Shown in pieces: positions 54,351 to 63,987 of a stretch of DNA of 64,000 bases (position 1 is its first letter; every line of letters begins with the position of its first letter). Source of the stretch: Symbiodinium natans (taxonomy: Eukaryota; Sar; Dinophyceae; Suessiales; Symbiodiniaceae); contig CAJNDS010002322.1 of NCBI GenBank assembly GCA_905221605.1, positions 26,581 through 90,580 on the forward strand, given 5' to 3'. The notes beneath the pieces are model-generated. The model made no database searches. It was not told where the DNA came from and saw only the letters and a program-made list of their open reading frames with translations. Made by a program: the position numbers and the translations under genes.

Positions 54351-54446
54351 CTGAATTCTAGACAGGAGGAGATTGGCAAGGATTTGGGGACATATCTGGC
54401 TTTGGGGGCCGGATAAGGTGGGACTCTTGTTCGTGGAGCACCGTGT

Positions 54447-54670
54447 ATATAGATATATATATATATATATGTATATACATATATATATGTATACACACAC
54501 ACACACACCCCAAGGACCCGAAACAACAGTCCTAAGCTCAACAAATGAATACGAAAAACTTATACACACAAGTACATATGTATACAATATATATATATAC
54601 TAGGGGGGGTGACCATATATATATATATACATATATGCATATGTATACATATATATATATATATATATGT
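54447..54670. repeat. AT dinucleotide microsatellites
   Basis: TATATA/ACATAT runs at 54447-54510 and 54585-54670, with some CA repeat. Directly 5' of the exon at 54718. Confidence 0.9.
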
Positions 54671-54717
54671 AGAGAGAAGAACATATATGTATCTAGGCAC
54701 ACGCACACATACACCAG

Positions 54718-54812
54718 CTCTGGAGGCCTGGGCGCTCTACGTGGGGGCGCTGCATGGCCCGAAGCCTCAGAATGATTTGGGTCTCTGGGAGGGGGTGTAC
54801 TGGGGGATGTGG
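54718..54812 (+). CDS. Exon candidate, Trp-rich
   Basis: Acceptor ACATACACCAG ends at 54717, donor GTTTTTAGGG at 54813. Frame LEAWALYVGALHGPKPQNDL then GLWEGVYWGMW. High Trp/Tyr and Gly content looks like a structured domain, unassigned. Confidence 0.55.
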
Positions 54813-55139
54813 GTTTTTAGGGTTTAGGGTTTAGGGTTTAGGGTTTAGGGTTTGGGTTTAGGGATGAGGGTTTAGGGATGAGGGTGTAGGGGTTTCGGGC
54901 TGTTCCGGGAGGTTGGCCATGGATGTGGGTTTAGGGATGAGGGTTTCGGGATGAGGGTGCAGGGGTTTCGGGTTTAGGGTTGCAAGAACCAACTGAGTCC
55001 TCCGCGGTGTAGTTGTTAAACTCGAAAGCCCCAAACCCTAAACCCTAAACCCCAAACCCCAAACCCCAAACCCTAAACCCTAAACCCTAAACCCTAAACC
55101 CTAAACCCTAAACCCTATACCCTATACCCTATACCCTAA

Positions 55140-55320
55140 ACCCTAAGCCCCAAGCCCCAAGGGTTTTATAGGGTATCATTGGGCTCTTATAGGGTTTCGT
55201 AGGGTTTTATAGAGTTTTTTTTTGGGGGGGGGGGAGGGGGGGGGGGGGGGGGGGGGGCTTTTTTTGGGTTTTATAGGTTTCATAGGGTTTTATCCGGTTT
55301 AGGGTATCGCAAACCACAAG
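55140..55320. repeat. CCCTATA/TTTATAGGG variants around a G run
   Basis: TTTTATAGGG variants flank a G-rich run of about 40 bases (55216-55257). Potential G-quadruplex. No gene. Confidence 0.85.
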
Positions 55321-55346
55321 CCCTCCTGGACTGAGCCCGAAACCGT

Positions 55347-55475
55347 AAACCCTGAGCCCTAAACCCTAAACCCTAAACCCTAAACCCTAAACCCTAAACC
55401 CTAAACCCTAAACCCTAAACCCTAAACCCTAAACCCTAAACCGTAAACCCTAAACCCTAAACCCTAAACCCTAAA
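55347..55475. repeat. CCCTAAA array, about 18 units
   Basis: Nearly perfect, with one CCGTAAA unit. Confidence 0.95.
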
Positions 55476-55498
55476 CCCCCAAACTCCAAACTCCAAAG

Positions 55499-55570
55499 CG
55501 TTGGCCATGAAGCCTCCATCCGACGCCGGACATCGCAAGTGGTTACGCTGTCCCTTAATATGGGCCCTTG
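55499..55570 (+). CDS. Coding-like block
   Basis: Frame LAMKPPSDAGHRKWLRCPLI then WAL, ending at GTTACC. Left border ACTCCAAAG after CCCTAAA/CCCCAAA repeats. Confidence 0.4.
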
Positions 55571-55722
55571 GTTACCTTATAAACCCCAAGCCCTAAACCC
55601 TAAACCCTACACCCTAAACCCTAAACCCCAAACCCCAAACCCTAAACCCTAAACCCCAAACCCTAAACCCTAAACCCTAGACCCTAACACCCCAAACTTC
55701 AAAACCCTAAACCCTAATCCCC

Positions 55723-55805
55723 ATGCCCAGAGGCGACGACGCCTGCCCTCGTGATCTCGATGGCCTCCTCACTTGGCTCGGCTCTGAGGGCCCCTCCGAC
55801 CCGTG
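55723..55805 (+). CDS. Putative first exon
   Basis: MPRGDDACPRDLDGLLTWLG then SEGPSDP, ending at GTTTGGGG (55806). Preceded by CCCTAATCCCC. GCCCAG at 55725-55730 could alternatively be an acceptor. Confidence 0.5.
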
Positions 55806-55867
55806 GTTTGGGGTTTATGGAGTTTAGGGTTTAGGGCTAGGGTTTAGGGGGGTTTAGGGTTTAGGGT

Positions 55868-56056
55868 TTAGGGTGGGGGATTCAGAGCTTCCCGAAGGTT
55901 CCCCAGGTACCTGCCCCCCTTGAACCCCCCTTTCTGCAAGGTATAAGGGTTTGGGTTTAGGGTTTGGGCGGGTTCAAGGTTGAGGGCCTTTGGGATGTAG
56001 GGGCTTCGCATTCGTGCCTGCATCTCAAAACCCCCAAGCCTCAACGAAGCCACCAA
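55868..56056. other. Unique DNA, no supported gene
   Basis: A 62-codon minus frame (with VASLRLGGFEMQARMRSPYI) has no borders or domain. The flanks are heptamer variants. Confidence 0.4.
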
Positions 56057-56124
56057 GCACTAAGACCTGGAACCCCCAAAGTCCCACAGCCCTAGGACCC
56101 TAAGCCCAAAGCCCTAACCCCGAA

Positions 56125-56310
56125 ACCCGAAACCCTAAACCCTAAACCCTAAACCCTAAGCCCTAAACCCTAAACCCTAAACCCCTAAACCCTAAACCCT
56201 AAACCCTAAACCCTAAACCCTAAACCCTAAACCCTAAACCCTAAGCCCTAAACGCTAAACCCTAAACCCTAAACCCTAAACCCTAAACCCTAAACCCCAA
56301 ACCCCAAACC
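56125..56310. repeat. Long CCCTAAA array with CCCTAAG units
   Basis: About 26 units, mostly perfect. Ends CCCCAAACCCCATACCC. Confidence 0.95.
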
Positions 56311-56521
56311 CCATACCCAATACGCAGAAGCGGCCCGCAGGCTGTGTGTGGCATAAAAACAAGCGCTAAACCCCGGAATCCCCGAATTCCCCTAAGCCCG
56401 AAGACCCCCTGGAGACCAATTCTAAACCCCAAACCCCAAACCCTAAACCCCAAACCCTAAACCCTAAACCCTAAAACCCTAAAATCCTCAAACCCTAAAA
56501 TCCTAAAGCCGCAAACTCGAG

Positions 56522-56589
56522 GTTTGGGATCATCGGCTTGGCCTTCCTCTTCGTGGGCTGTGCGGGCGCCCGGCTTGCCTTGGGCTGCT
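56522..56589 (+). CDS. Hydrophobic exon, likely membrane segment
   Basis: The left border CTCGAG is weak and the right border is GTTTGGGGTTTAGGG at 56590. The frame FGIIGLAFLFVGCAGARLAL then GC would form one transmembrane helix. Part of an unidentified membrane protein. Confidence 0.5.
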
Positions 56590-56809
56590 GTTTGGGGTTT
56601 AGGGTTTAGGATTTAGGGTTTCGGGTTTAGTCGGTTTTTTATTCTCCCCCCCCCCCCCCCCCCCCCCGCAAATAAGGAAACCATGCTATTTGTGCATGCT
56701 CTAAATTAGGGTCCCTTTTGGGGTCCCTATATAGTACGGCACCCTTGAGAGAAGGATGGGCTCAGGAGGGCCTTTGGGCTTCAACATGGGCCTTAAGGGT
56801 CGGACTTCC

Positions 56810-56915
56810 CTAAACCCTAAACCCTAAACCCTAAACCCTAAACCCTAAACCCTAAACCCTACACCCTAAACCCTAAACCCTAAACCCTAAACCCTAAACC
56901 CTAAACCCTAAACCA
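56810..56915. repeat. CCCTAAA array, about 15 units
   Basis: Nearly perfect, one CCCTACA. Confidence 0.95.
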
Positions 56916-57045
56916 CGAAGGCTCCTGAAGACCTGCACCCTACACCCCTAGACCCAGACCTGCGGTCACTACAATGTCCCTGGTCGCCTATGCTCAAATG
57001 ACGCCATTGGTGCTGTCCCTTCGTTTCGCTCTAAGTGGTCCAGGT

Positions 57046-57245
57046 ATGGAGGCAGTTCAGGAGCTTGTAATAGAGCTGGAGCGCCTTGCGCGGGCCTTCA
57101 AGCCATTGAGGGGACAAACGAGAAGCTCGAATACGCTCGCTTGAAGGACTTGCCGGGTGCAGGCCTATTCGCGGCAAGTGTATCCCGAATCTGGCGTCCA
57201 TTGGGAAGAGGATCGCCATTGTAATGGAGATGGAGTTGGGTCGCT
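57046..57245 (+). CDS. Coding-like segment with frame change
   Basis: ATG at 57046 after GTGGTCCAG: MEAVQELVIELERLARAFKP. A second frame carries KLEYARLKDLPGAGLFAASV from about 57111. A hidden intron or a frameshift would be needed to join them. Helical, unassigned. Confidence 0.35.
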
Positions 57246-57249
57246 GGTC

Positions 57250-57342
57250 ACCCTAAACCCTAAACCCTAAACCCTAAACCCTAAACCCTAAACCCTAAAC
57301 CCTAAACCCTAAACCCTAAACCCTAAACCCTAAACCCTAACT
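57250..57342. repeat. CCCTAAA array, about 13 units
   Basis: Perfect units, ending nine bases before GCTAGCCAG. Confidence 0.95.
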
Positions 57343-57366
57343 CCTGCTAGCCAGACTAGGATTCAG

Positions 57367-57462
57367 GAGATGGGGGTGATGCAGATGAAGCTGACGAGGG
57401 TGCCGTGAAGGGAGACCACGAGCCTGGCTCTCCCGAGACTGACAAAGCCTTGATCTGATGCG
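57367..57462 (+). CDS. Acidic exon, possibly terminal
   Basis: Acceptor ACTAGGATTCAG ends at 57366. Frame DGGDADEADEGAVKGDHEPG then SPETDKALI and TGA at 57456. GTTTAGGG follows four bases after the stop, so this could be a C-terminal exon or, in another frame, an internal one. Confidence 0.5.
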
Positions 57463-57463
57463 G

Positions 57464-57543
57464 TTTAGGGTTTAGGGTTTAGGGTTTTAGGGTTTAGGGT
57501 TTAGGGTTTAGGGTTTTAGGGTTTAGGGTTTAGGGTTTAGGGT
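57464..57543. repeat. TTTAGGG array
   Basis: About 11 units with two TTTTAGGG octamers. Confidence 0.95.
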
Positions 57544-57627
57544 TCCCCTTACCCTACCAACCCATCTGAAGGGTACGTGACTATATACTTGTATTGAGGT
57601 TGCTTGCGGGGGGTTTCGGAAGGCAGC

Positions 57628-57750
57628 CCTAAACCCTAAACCCTAAACCCTAAACCCTAAACCCTAAACCCTAAACCCTAAACCCTAAACCCTAAAACCC
57701 TAAACCCTAAACCCTAAACCCTAAACCCCCTAAACCCTAAACCCTAACCC
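57628..57750. repeat. CCCTAAA array
   Basis: About 16 units, with CCCTAAAA and CCCCCTAAA slips, then a C run. Confidence 0.95.
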
Positions 57751-57793
57751 TACCCCCCCCCCCCCGGGAAGCCAGCGAGAGCTGTAGGTGCAG

Positions 57794-57841
57794 ATGCCGG
57801 CTCCGACCACACGTCCTGGCCGGGGCCCCGAGGAAGCTCCT
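57794..57841 (+). CDS. Short coding-like block
   Basis: Acceptor TGTAGGTGCAG precedes MPAPTTRPGRGPEEAP. The right border is GTAGGGTTTAGGG. Another frame is open from 57772. Confidence 0.35.
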
Positions 57842-58084
57842 GTAGGGTTTAGGGTTTAGGGTTTAGGGTTTACGGTTTAGGGTTCAGGGTTTAGGGTTTA
57901 GGGTTTAGGATTTAGGGTTTAGGTTTAGGGTTTAGGGTTGAAGAGGATAGAGTGCTTCAAGGTGTAGAGTGAAGGTGAAGCTGCGGAGACGAGGGGGAAC
58001 ACGGTAGTCTGAATTTCTAAAAGGGCTTTGGGCTTGGGGTAACCCGAAGCCCGAGACTCTGAATGCTGAGAACCAGCCCAGCCC

Positions 58085-58255
58085 TGAACTCTGAACCCTC
58101 AAACCCTCCCCCTAACCCCTAACCCCTAACCCTAACCCCTAGCCCCTAACCCCTAACCCCTAACCCCTAAACTCTAAACTCTAAACCCTAAACCCTAAAC
58201 CCTAAACTCTAAACCCTAAACCCTAAACCCTAAACCCAAACCCTACACCCTAAAC
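58085..58255. repeat. CCCCTAA and CCCTAAA variant blocks
   Basis: About eight homogenised CCCCTAA units (58108-58168), then CTCTAAA/CCCTAAA units. Confidence 0.9.
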
Positions 58256-58301
58256 CCTATAGCTCCTGACAGCCGAAACCCGACCCAAAGCCTCACTCGA
58301 G

Positions 58302-58371
58302 GATTGGGCTCGCCCTCCGCTCGGTGCTCCTCCTCTTCCCATGGGCCCCCCGCCCTGGATGCGTTTGGAGA
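58302..58371 (+). CDS. Proline-rich coding-like block
   Basis: CTCACTCGAG precedes it and GTTGGGGTTTGG follows. Frame DWARPPLGAPPLPMGPPPWM then RLE. Confidence 0.4.
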
Positions 58372-58523
58372 GTTGGGGTTTGGTTCAGGGTATAGGGTTT
58401 AGGGTTTAGGGTTTAGGGTTTAGGGGGTTTGGGGTTTGGGGTTTAGGGTTTAGGTTCAGGGTAGGTTCAGGTTCAGAGTTTAGGTGTGCGGTTTGGGAGC
58501 CATGGTTAAGGGTTTTTTTCCAG

Positions 58524-58722
58524 GGTTTACACCTTCAACCACAACCTACATGCCCACGAGCAAGTCGGGCTACAGCAACAATCCTTCACACCCGAACCCT
58601 TCCACCCTGAGAGAGGTGGGTGCAGATTGGACCTTCCACCTACGCTCTGTCGGAAGCCCAGCGTGCTCGAGATTGAGGAATCAAGATATTCCTTTCGGGT
58701 TGAGACTCATCTTTGCCCTTAA
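58524..58722 (+). CDS. Exon candidate, 65 codons to TAA
   Basis: Acceptor GGTTTTTTTCCAG ends at 58523. The preferred frame VYTFNHNLHAHEQVGLQQQS, FTPEPFHPERGGCRLDLPPT, SVLEIEESRYSFRVE ends at TAA 58720. A second frame (SGYSNNPSHPNPSTLREVG) is open to 58738. The first has better composition. Function unknown. Confidence 0.45.
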
Positions 58723-58786
58723 TACTCTTAACTTCTAAGCCTTAACCCCCAAACTCTAAGCACTAAGCCCTAGACCAGCTACATAA

Positions 58787-58890
58787 TCGAAAGCGAACGC
58801 ACGTGTCCTGGCCAAGGAGGAGCAGCAGATGTGCGGCAAAACTGGCGAGTTTGTGGGCATCGGGGATCAAAGCCCTGAAGCCTCTAGCCC
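58787..58890 (+). CDS. Coding-like block
   Basis: Frame VLAKEEQQMCGKTGEFVGIG then DQSPEASSP, ending at GTAGGGTTTAGGG (58891). The 5' border is unclear. Confidence 0.45.
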
Positions 58891-58969
58891 GTAGGGTTTA
58901 GGGTTTAGGGTTTAGGGCTCGAGGCCCTCCAGGAATGGCGGGCGGGTAGATCACGGGTTCAGGGCATCG

Positions 58970-59300
58970 GGCATATATCAGCGTGACCCGTTTAACATTC
59001 AACATACAGTATATTGCATATAACTTGCAACATGCAACACACTGCATGGAAGATATCCTATGTCGAAGGCAGCTGGCAATCTGTTGGGTGTTATATATTT
59101 GTGCTTTATGCTTTTTGTAGCCCGTAGTATGTAATACTGAATGCTATACGATACATGTAATATGCAAAGAATTTGGACTATGTATATGCATATATGGATG
59201 TGTGTGTATATGTATATACATAGATATGTATATATGTGTATATAGATATATATATATATGTATATGTATATATATGTATATATATATAGCACATATCTAT
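58970..59300. other. AT-rich unique DNA and AT microsatellite
   Basis: AT-rich sequence with a TATATG/TATATA tract at 59180-59290. The Tyr/Ile frames are repeat translations. No gene. Confidence 0.8.
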
Positions 59301-59502
59301 CTACCTGTCTACGGGCCGGGCCGTGTCACAACCCTCCACCCATGGAATCAACATGCCCAACCGCAAAAGAACCCTAGCATTGGGGTTTAGGGTTTCGGGC
59401 TTGGGGTGCAGTAACCCTAAACCCTAAACCCTAAATCTAAACCCTCAACCCTCAACCCTCAACCCTCAACCCGAACCCCTAAACCCTAAACCCTATTGCA
59501 AG

Positions 59503-59579
59503 TTTCCTCCGCGAACCCGACGTTTGCCTTCACAGCCTCAACTTCCCCGCATGCCCGGAAAAGGGCTGCTTCAAACAGG
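59503..59579 (+). CDS. Cysteine-rich coding-like block
   Basis: CCCTATTGCAAG precedes it. Frame FLREPDVCLHSLNFPACPEK then GCFKQ before GTGCTG. The frame stays open beyond the proposed donor. Secreted-type cysteine pattern (inference). Confidence 0.45.
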
Positions 59580-59599
59580 GTGCTGCCCTGGAGTGCTAC

Positions 59600-59796
59600 T
59601 GTACTACTAGTTGCTTAAGAGCCCCCAAAAACTTAAGGGTGACGCAGGGATTATGACTTTTTCATTCTTTTGGGGTTCTTAAGCAAATAGTAGTATAGGG
59701 TCGGAATAAGTACAGATAGTATTCCCTTACGGTTCCTCTATATTTATACTATAATTATTCTAACTATTAAGGCCCCTATATTACACCACAGGCCCG
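59600..59796. repeat. Family H dispersed repeat
   Basis: 59697-59795 shares GTCGGAATA, AGTATTCCCT and AGGCCCCTATATTAC with 13.76 and 44.31 kb copies. An imperfect inverted repeat with CTACTAGTTGCTTAAGA/TCTTAAGCAAATAGTAG spans about 59600-59695. Confidence 0.6.
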
Positions 59797-59925
59797 GAGC
59801 CCTAAACCCTAAACCCTAAACCCTAAACCCTAAACCCTAAACCCTAAACCCTAAACCCTAAACCCTAAACCCTAAACCCTAAACCCTAAACCCTAAACCC
59901 TAAACCCTAAACCCTAAACCCTAAA
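59797..59925. repeat. CCCTAAA array, about 18 units
   Basis: Nearly perfect. Confidence 0.95.
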
Positions 59926-59969
59926 TTTAAGAGCCTCCGGCTCAAGCCGCCGACCCCGCTGGAGCATAG

Positions 59970-60150
59970 TTGAAAGGTTTAAACGCGCTCGTCAGCTCAA
60001 AGGATGCCAAACCGCCTATGGTCCGTGAGTTTATGCGGTGTGGGTGGCCTGGCCCTCCATGGAAAAGCTGCCCGGGTACCCCCCCCTACCCCCCCCAGGG
60101 GAAAGAGGAGGTTTTCACCTCCTTTTCCCATCCAACACGCCGCCAGGGTC
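59970..60150 (+). CDS. Weak coding-like frame
   Basis: 68 codons from ATG 59970 (MKGLNALVSSKDAKPPMVRE) that end in the following array. Lies between two CCCTAAA arrays. Low support. Confidence 0.25.
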
Positions 60151-60153
60151 GGC

Positions 60154-60279
60154 GGACCCTAAACCCTAAACCCTAAACCCTAAACCCTAAACCCTAAACC
60201 CTAAACCCTAAACCCTAAACCCTAAACCCTAAACCCTAAACCCTAAACCCTAAACCCTAAACCCTAAACCCTAAACCGT
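60154..60279. repeat. CCCTAAA array, about 18 units
   Basis: Nearly perfect. Confidence 0.95.
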
Positions 60280-60280
60280 A

Positions 60281-60398
60281 AAATCTCGACCTGAAGTCGG
60301 AGCCATCTTGGCAAAGAGGCTGGACGTTGGTCTATTCTTCGATGTGGCTCTGGACGCTCCTGCCTCAAAGAACTCCTGGAGCACTGAAGCCCTACTTC
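60281..60398 (+). CDS. Coding-like block running into MITE remnant
   Basis: Frame SRPEVGAILAKRLDVGLFFD then VALDAPASKNSWSTEALL. No acceptor is visible after the array. The 3' side runs into a family A MITE remnant (60398-60515). Confidence 0.45.
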
Positions 60399-60515
60399 AA
60401 CCCAATTATAACTGTACTTATAGCCCGATTATAACCCCATTAAGGGTACTTAAGGGGCTGAGTGGGTTATAGCTACACCTGCAATGGGTTACTAAGTACC
60501 CTGAACCCTAAAACC
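60398..60515. mobile_element. MITE A remnant
   Basis: Contains CAATTATAACTGTACTTATA and GGGTTACTAAGTACCCTGAA. Matches the inner and right parts of family A. The right end is cut before CTCCAAG and continues as CCCTAAA. Confidence 0.6.
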
Positions 60516-60705
60516 CTCGTTTTAGACTCAGCCCTACACCCAACTGGCGTTCCATCTCTGCACCTCGGAAGCAGATGCCACCTAAATAGCAGTTCTCGGG
60601 CCGCTTGCAGCTAGGGCACTAGAGTTGTGGTGCTTAGAGTTTAGTGTTTAGGGGTGAGTCGAGTGTCCCCCCCCCCCCCACCCTTCCCCTCTTAACCTGG
60701 GATTC

Positions 60706-61120
60706 CCTAAACCCTAAACCCTGAACCCTGACCACCCTAAACCCCAAACCCCAAAACCTAAAAACTAAAATCTAAACCCTAAACCCCAAACCCCAAACCC
60801 CAAACCCTAAACCCCAAACCCTAAACCCTAAACCCCAAACCCCTAAACCCTGAACCCTAAATCCCAAACCCTAAACCCTAAACCCTAAACCCTAAGCCCC
60901 AAACCCTGAACCCTGAACCCTAAACACTGAACCCCAAACCCTGAACCCCAAACCCTAAACCCTAAACCCTAAACCCTAGACCCTAGACCCTGAACACTTA
61001 ACCCTAAACCCTAAACCCTAAACCCTAAACCCTAAACCCTAAACCCTAAACCCTAAACCCTAAACCCTAAACCCTAAACCCTAAGCCCTAAGCCCTAAAC
61101 CCTAAACCCTAAACCCTAAG
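60706..61120. repeat. Longest CCCTAAA tract, with CCCCAAA and CCCTGAA variants
   Basis: About 55 units over 415 bp. The left part is mixed (CCCCAAA, CCCTGAA), the right part nearly pure. Confidence 0.95.
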
Positions 61121-61135
61121 TCTGCGGGTTTTGAG

Positions 61136-61181
61136 GATTCTTCTCATCTGCGAGCTCCTCGGGGCTTGCGGCTCAGGGGAG
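61136..61181 (+). CDS. Short coding-like block
   Basis: GGGTTTTGAG precedes it and GTTAGGAGGG follows. Frame ILLICELLGACGSGE, hydrophobic then glycine-rich. Confidence 0.35.
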
Positions 61182-61194
61182 GTTAGGAGGGACT

Positions 61195-62170
61195 TAGGGT
61201 TTAGGGTTTAGGGTTTGGGGTTTGGGGTTTAGGGTTCAGGGTTTGGGGTTTAGGGTTTGGGGTTTGGGGTTTAGGGTTTAGGGTTTTGGGGATTCAGAGT
61301 TTCCAACAGTTCCCCAATAAATCCAAAACCCTCTGGGTGCAGTGGTTTGTTGGTTAAACCCTAAACCCTAACCCCAAGCCCTAAACCCGAAACCCTAAAC
61401 CCTAAACCTTAAGCCCTAAGTCCTAAACTTCAGACTCTAGACCCTAAACAAGTGGTTTCAGGGATTGAGGCTTGGTGAAGTGATTTCAGGCTTGTCTTGG
61501 TGAGTTGCAGCACCTTTTCGTTAGGGAGGTTAGGTTGATTTTGGGCTTCAGCGTTTTAGGGTTTCGGGTTTAGGGTTCTGGGTTTAGGCTTGGGGTAGAC
61601 CCTGCACCCGGAACCAGGGCCAGGGCTGCAGACGGGAGGCTCTCTAAATTATGGTCCTGCAAACTAGAGAGGCCCCCTGAACAGAAAGCCCGCGCAGTTG
61701 GAGGTTTGAACTATTGAGGCGGGGAGGGAGCTGGGTCCTGTGAAGCGAGAGCCGTAAACCCTAAACCCTGCCCAAACCCCAGACCTATCAGTCCGAAACG
61801 CCGAACGCCCGGAATCCTTAACTTGACCACCCTTGACATCGCCCCTCGACCCTGGCTTTCCTTTGTCATAGTTGGGTAACATCTTACATTTTCAAGGGTA
61901 CTTAAACCCGATAAGGAATAACAATTTAAATTCTTAATATTATCCCAACAATGAACTAGTTTCAAGCCCCAAGCCTAAGCCCTGAACGCCAGTGAAGAAA
62001 CACATGCCAACATGGTAAACCCCCATGACGTAGGCATACTTGGGAATAATTCGTTAAATATTTTGGGTACTATACTTTCTAAGAAATGGCAGAAGTTGTG
62101 TTTTGTGTTATGGTTCCAAGTTCAATATAGATAAGCCGTAAGCCCCCTAAGCCCTGAAACCCTCGAACTG
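61195..62170. other. Heptamer variants, unique DNA and family F copy 2
   Basis: TTTAGGG/TTTGGGG mix at 61197-61290, CCCTAAA near 61370-61410 and unique DNA to 61860. Family F repeat at 61866-61965, then unique DNA. No supported gene. Confidence 0.6.
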
Positions 62171-62178
62171 CAAACGAG

Positions 62179-62278
62179 GCCTGCGCTCTCTGCTGGCGCG
62201 CCGCCGTCTTCGCGGAGCACGAGCTTTCCCTGCAGCACCTGGCAGTACGGAGCTGCTCGGCCGTTGGAGCTATTAGAG
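62179..62278 (+). CDS. Exon candidate, helical
   Basis: The frame EACALCWRAAVFAEHELSLQ then HLAVRSCSAVGAIR is open, ending at GTTTTTGGGGTTTAGGG (62279). The left border CAAACGAG is weak. Natural composition, unassigned. Confidence 0.5.
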
Positions 62279-62459
62279 GTTTTTGGGGTTTAGGGTTTCG
62301 GGTTAGAGGTTTTGAGGTCATTTTTTTTTCGGGGGGTGAAATGAAGGGTTTTTTGCGGGAGGCTTTAGGGTTTCTAGGAGTTTTACAAGGGGCTTCTGGG
62401 ATTTGAGGGCGCTGAGGGCTTCAACGGGTTGGATTTTCAGGGGGGGAGGTTTCGGACTT

Positions 62460-62562
62460 CCCTAAACCCTAAACCCTAAACCCTAAACCCTAAACCCTAA
62501 ACCCTAAACCCTAAACCCCAAACCCTAAACCCCAAACCCTAAACCCTAAACCCTACACCCGA
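62460..62562. repeat. CCCTAAA array
   Basis: About 13 units with two CCCCAAA. Confidence 0.95.
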
Positions 62563-62659
62563 AACCGGGGTTGGGGTGACAAGGGGTTCATATGTGTGCG
62601 AGCTAGGGTTCGGGTTCAGGCTTAGGGTTAGACGAGCACACCGCCTCCCTTCTCCAGGG

Positions 62660-62806
62660 ACTCTAGGAGGGACCTTAATAAGGGACCTTAGGGGTTATGT
62701 TGGGGTTATTAAGGGGCTACTTCGGTATATAGGGACTATATAAGGTATTTTTGGGGGTTATAATTATAGGAGAATAAGATGAAGGGTCCCTTCTAGGGGT
62801 CCCTCC
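62660..62806. mobile_element. Family B element, no insert
   Basis: Begins GGGACTCTAGGAGGGACC and ends AAGGGTCCCTTCTAGGGGTC followed by CCTCCTT. Represents the site that carries MITE A in the 40.2 and 50.8 kb copies. Confidence 0.7.
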
Positions 62807-62828
62807 TTGTAGCCCTCAGCCTTCTCAG

Positions 62829-62932
62829 GTATGGAGCTGCCGGAAGACGGCACCCCCTGAGCTCGGGCAAAAACGGAGTCTCGCGGAGGGCTGTTGGCTT
62901 CGAAAGGTTCTTCTGGGAAATGGGGAAATGGG
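62829..62932 (+). CDS. Coding-like block
   Basis: Acceptor GCCTTCTCAG ends at 62828. Frame VWSCRKTAPPELGQKRSLAE then GCWLRKVLLGNGEM. The right border is GTTTAGGG (62933). An internal GGTTCTTC could be an earlier donor. Confidence 0.45.
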
Positions 62933-63009
62933 GTTTAGGGTTTAGGGTTTAGGGTTTAGGGTTTAGGGTTTCTGGGAAACTACCGTTGACGAAAAGAAGG
63001 GACTCCCTA

Positions 63010-63090
63010 ATTAATGGAGTCCCTAAATAGTAGGATTCCTTATCGTAAGGACCCCAATAAGGCACCCCTACTCTCGGAAACCCCCAAATG
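63010..63090. repeat. Family G dispersed repeat, copy 2
   Basis: Contains AAATAGTAGGATTCC and AAGGACCCCAATAAGG as at 45.1 kb. Confidence 0.6.
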
Positions 63091-63299
63091 AGTTCGGGTT
63101 CTTCGGGGTTTGGATGGGAAGTAGAGGGTCATTTCGGGAATGATCAACTGCCATTTTGGATGTCGGGTTTAGGGCTTGGGTTCAGCGTCCTTTGCTACGC
63201 CGACAGAATTACCCGAAACCCTAAACCCTAAACCCTAAACCCTAAGCCCTAAGCCCTAAACCCAAAACCCTAAACCCTAACCCCTAAACCCTAAGCCCA

Positions 63300-63497
63300 G
63301 GCTACTCACAATAGCAGTTCTCCTCTGAGTCTTAGAGCGTTACATCCTCTAAGTTCAAGCCCTTGTGATCAGAACCCATACTACCGTTTCCTTGAGAATA
63401 ACGTACGATTTCGGTTTGTCTCAGAAGCTCAAGGGAACATAGCACACATTGTGTTTATTCAAGTTCTAAGGAAGCTACAGTGAAGATCTAGAACCCC
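63300..63497. other. Unique DNA, nothing recognised
   Basis: About 200 bp of ordinary composition between CCCTAAA arrays, with no open frame of note and no repeat match elsewhere in the window. Confidence 0.5.
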
Positions 63498-63524
63498 TAA
63501 ACCCTAATCCCTGAACCCTACATC

Positions 63525-63650
63525 CTAAACCCTAAACCCTAAACCCTAAACCCTAAACCCTAAACCCTAAACCCTAAACCCTAAACCCTAAACCCTAAAC
63601 CCTAAACCCTAAACCCTAAACCCCTAAACCCTAAACCCCTAAACCCCAAA
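63525..63650. repeat. CCCTAAA array, about 17 units
   Basis: Nearly perfect, with CCCCTAAA slips at the right end. Confidence 0.95.
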
Positions 63651-63656
63651 ACCCCC

Positions 63657-63706
63657 GTGGCTGGGCAAAGTGGGGTCTGAGGAGGTGTTGAGCCGCGTTT
63701 GTGCGG
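63657..63706 (+). CDS. Coding-like block
   Basis: Frame LGKVGSEEVLSRVCA before GTAGAAGCG. CCCTAAA on the left and TTTAGGG from 63720 on the right. Confidence 0.4.
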
Positions 63707-63755
63707 GTAGAAGCGTGGCTTAGGGTTTAGGGGCTTGGGGTTAAGGATTTAAGGG

Positions 63756-63830
63756 GTTGAGGGTTTCAGGGTTTCAGGGTTTCAGGGTTTCAGGGTTTCA
63801 GGGTTTCAGGGTTTCAGGGTTTCAGGGTTC
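63756..63830. repeat. Homogenised TTTCAGGG octamer block
   Basis: Nine tandem TTTCAGGG units, an 8-bp telomere-like variant, followed by a CCCTAAA array at 63869-63968. Confidence 0.95.
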
Positions 63831-63987
63831 ACGCTTTCAAGGGTTCTTCGGTTCAAGGGCTTCAGGGTTGAAACCCTAAACCCTAAACCCTAAACCCTAA
63901 ACCCTAAACCCTAAACCCTAAACCCTAAACCCTAAACCCTAAACCCTAAACCCTAAACCCTAAACCCCAAACCCCCCCTCTTGGCAG

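Noticed and set aside
63140-63160. Dinoflagellate spliced-leader relic (GCCATTTTGG)
   Set aside because: Only ten consecutive bases match the 22-base leader, with no flanking agreement. Expected by chance at this scale.
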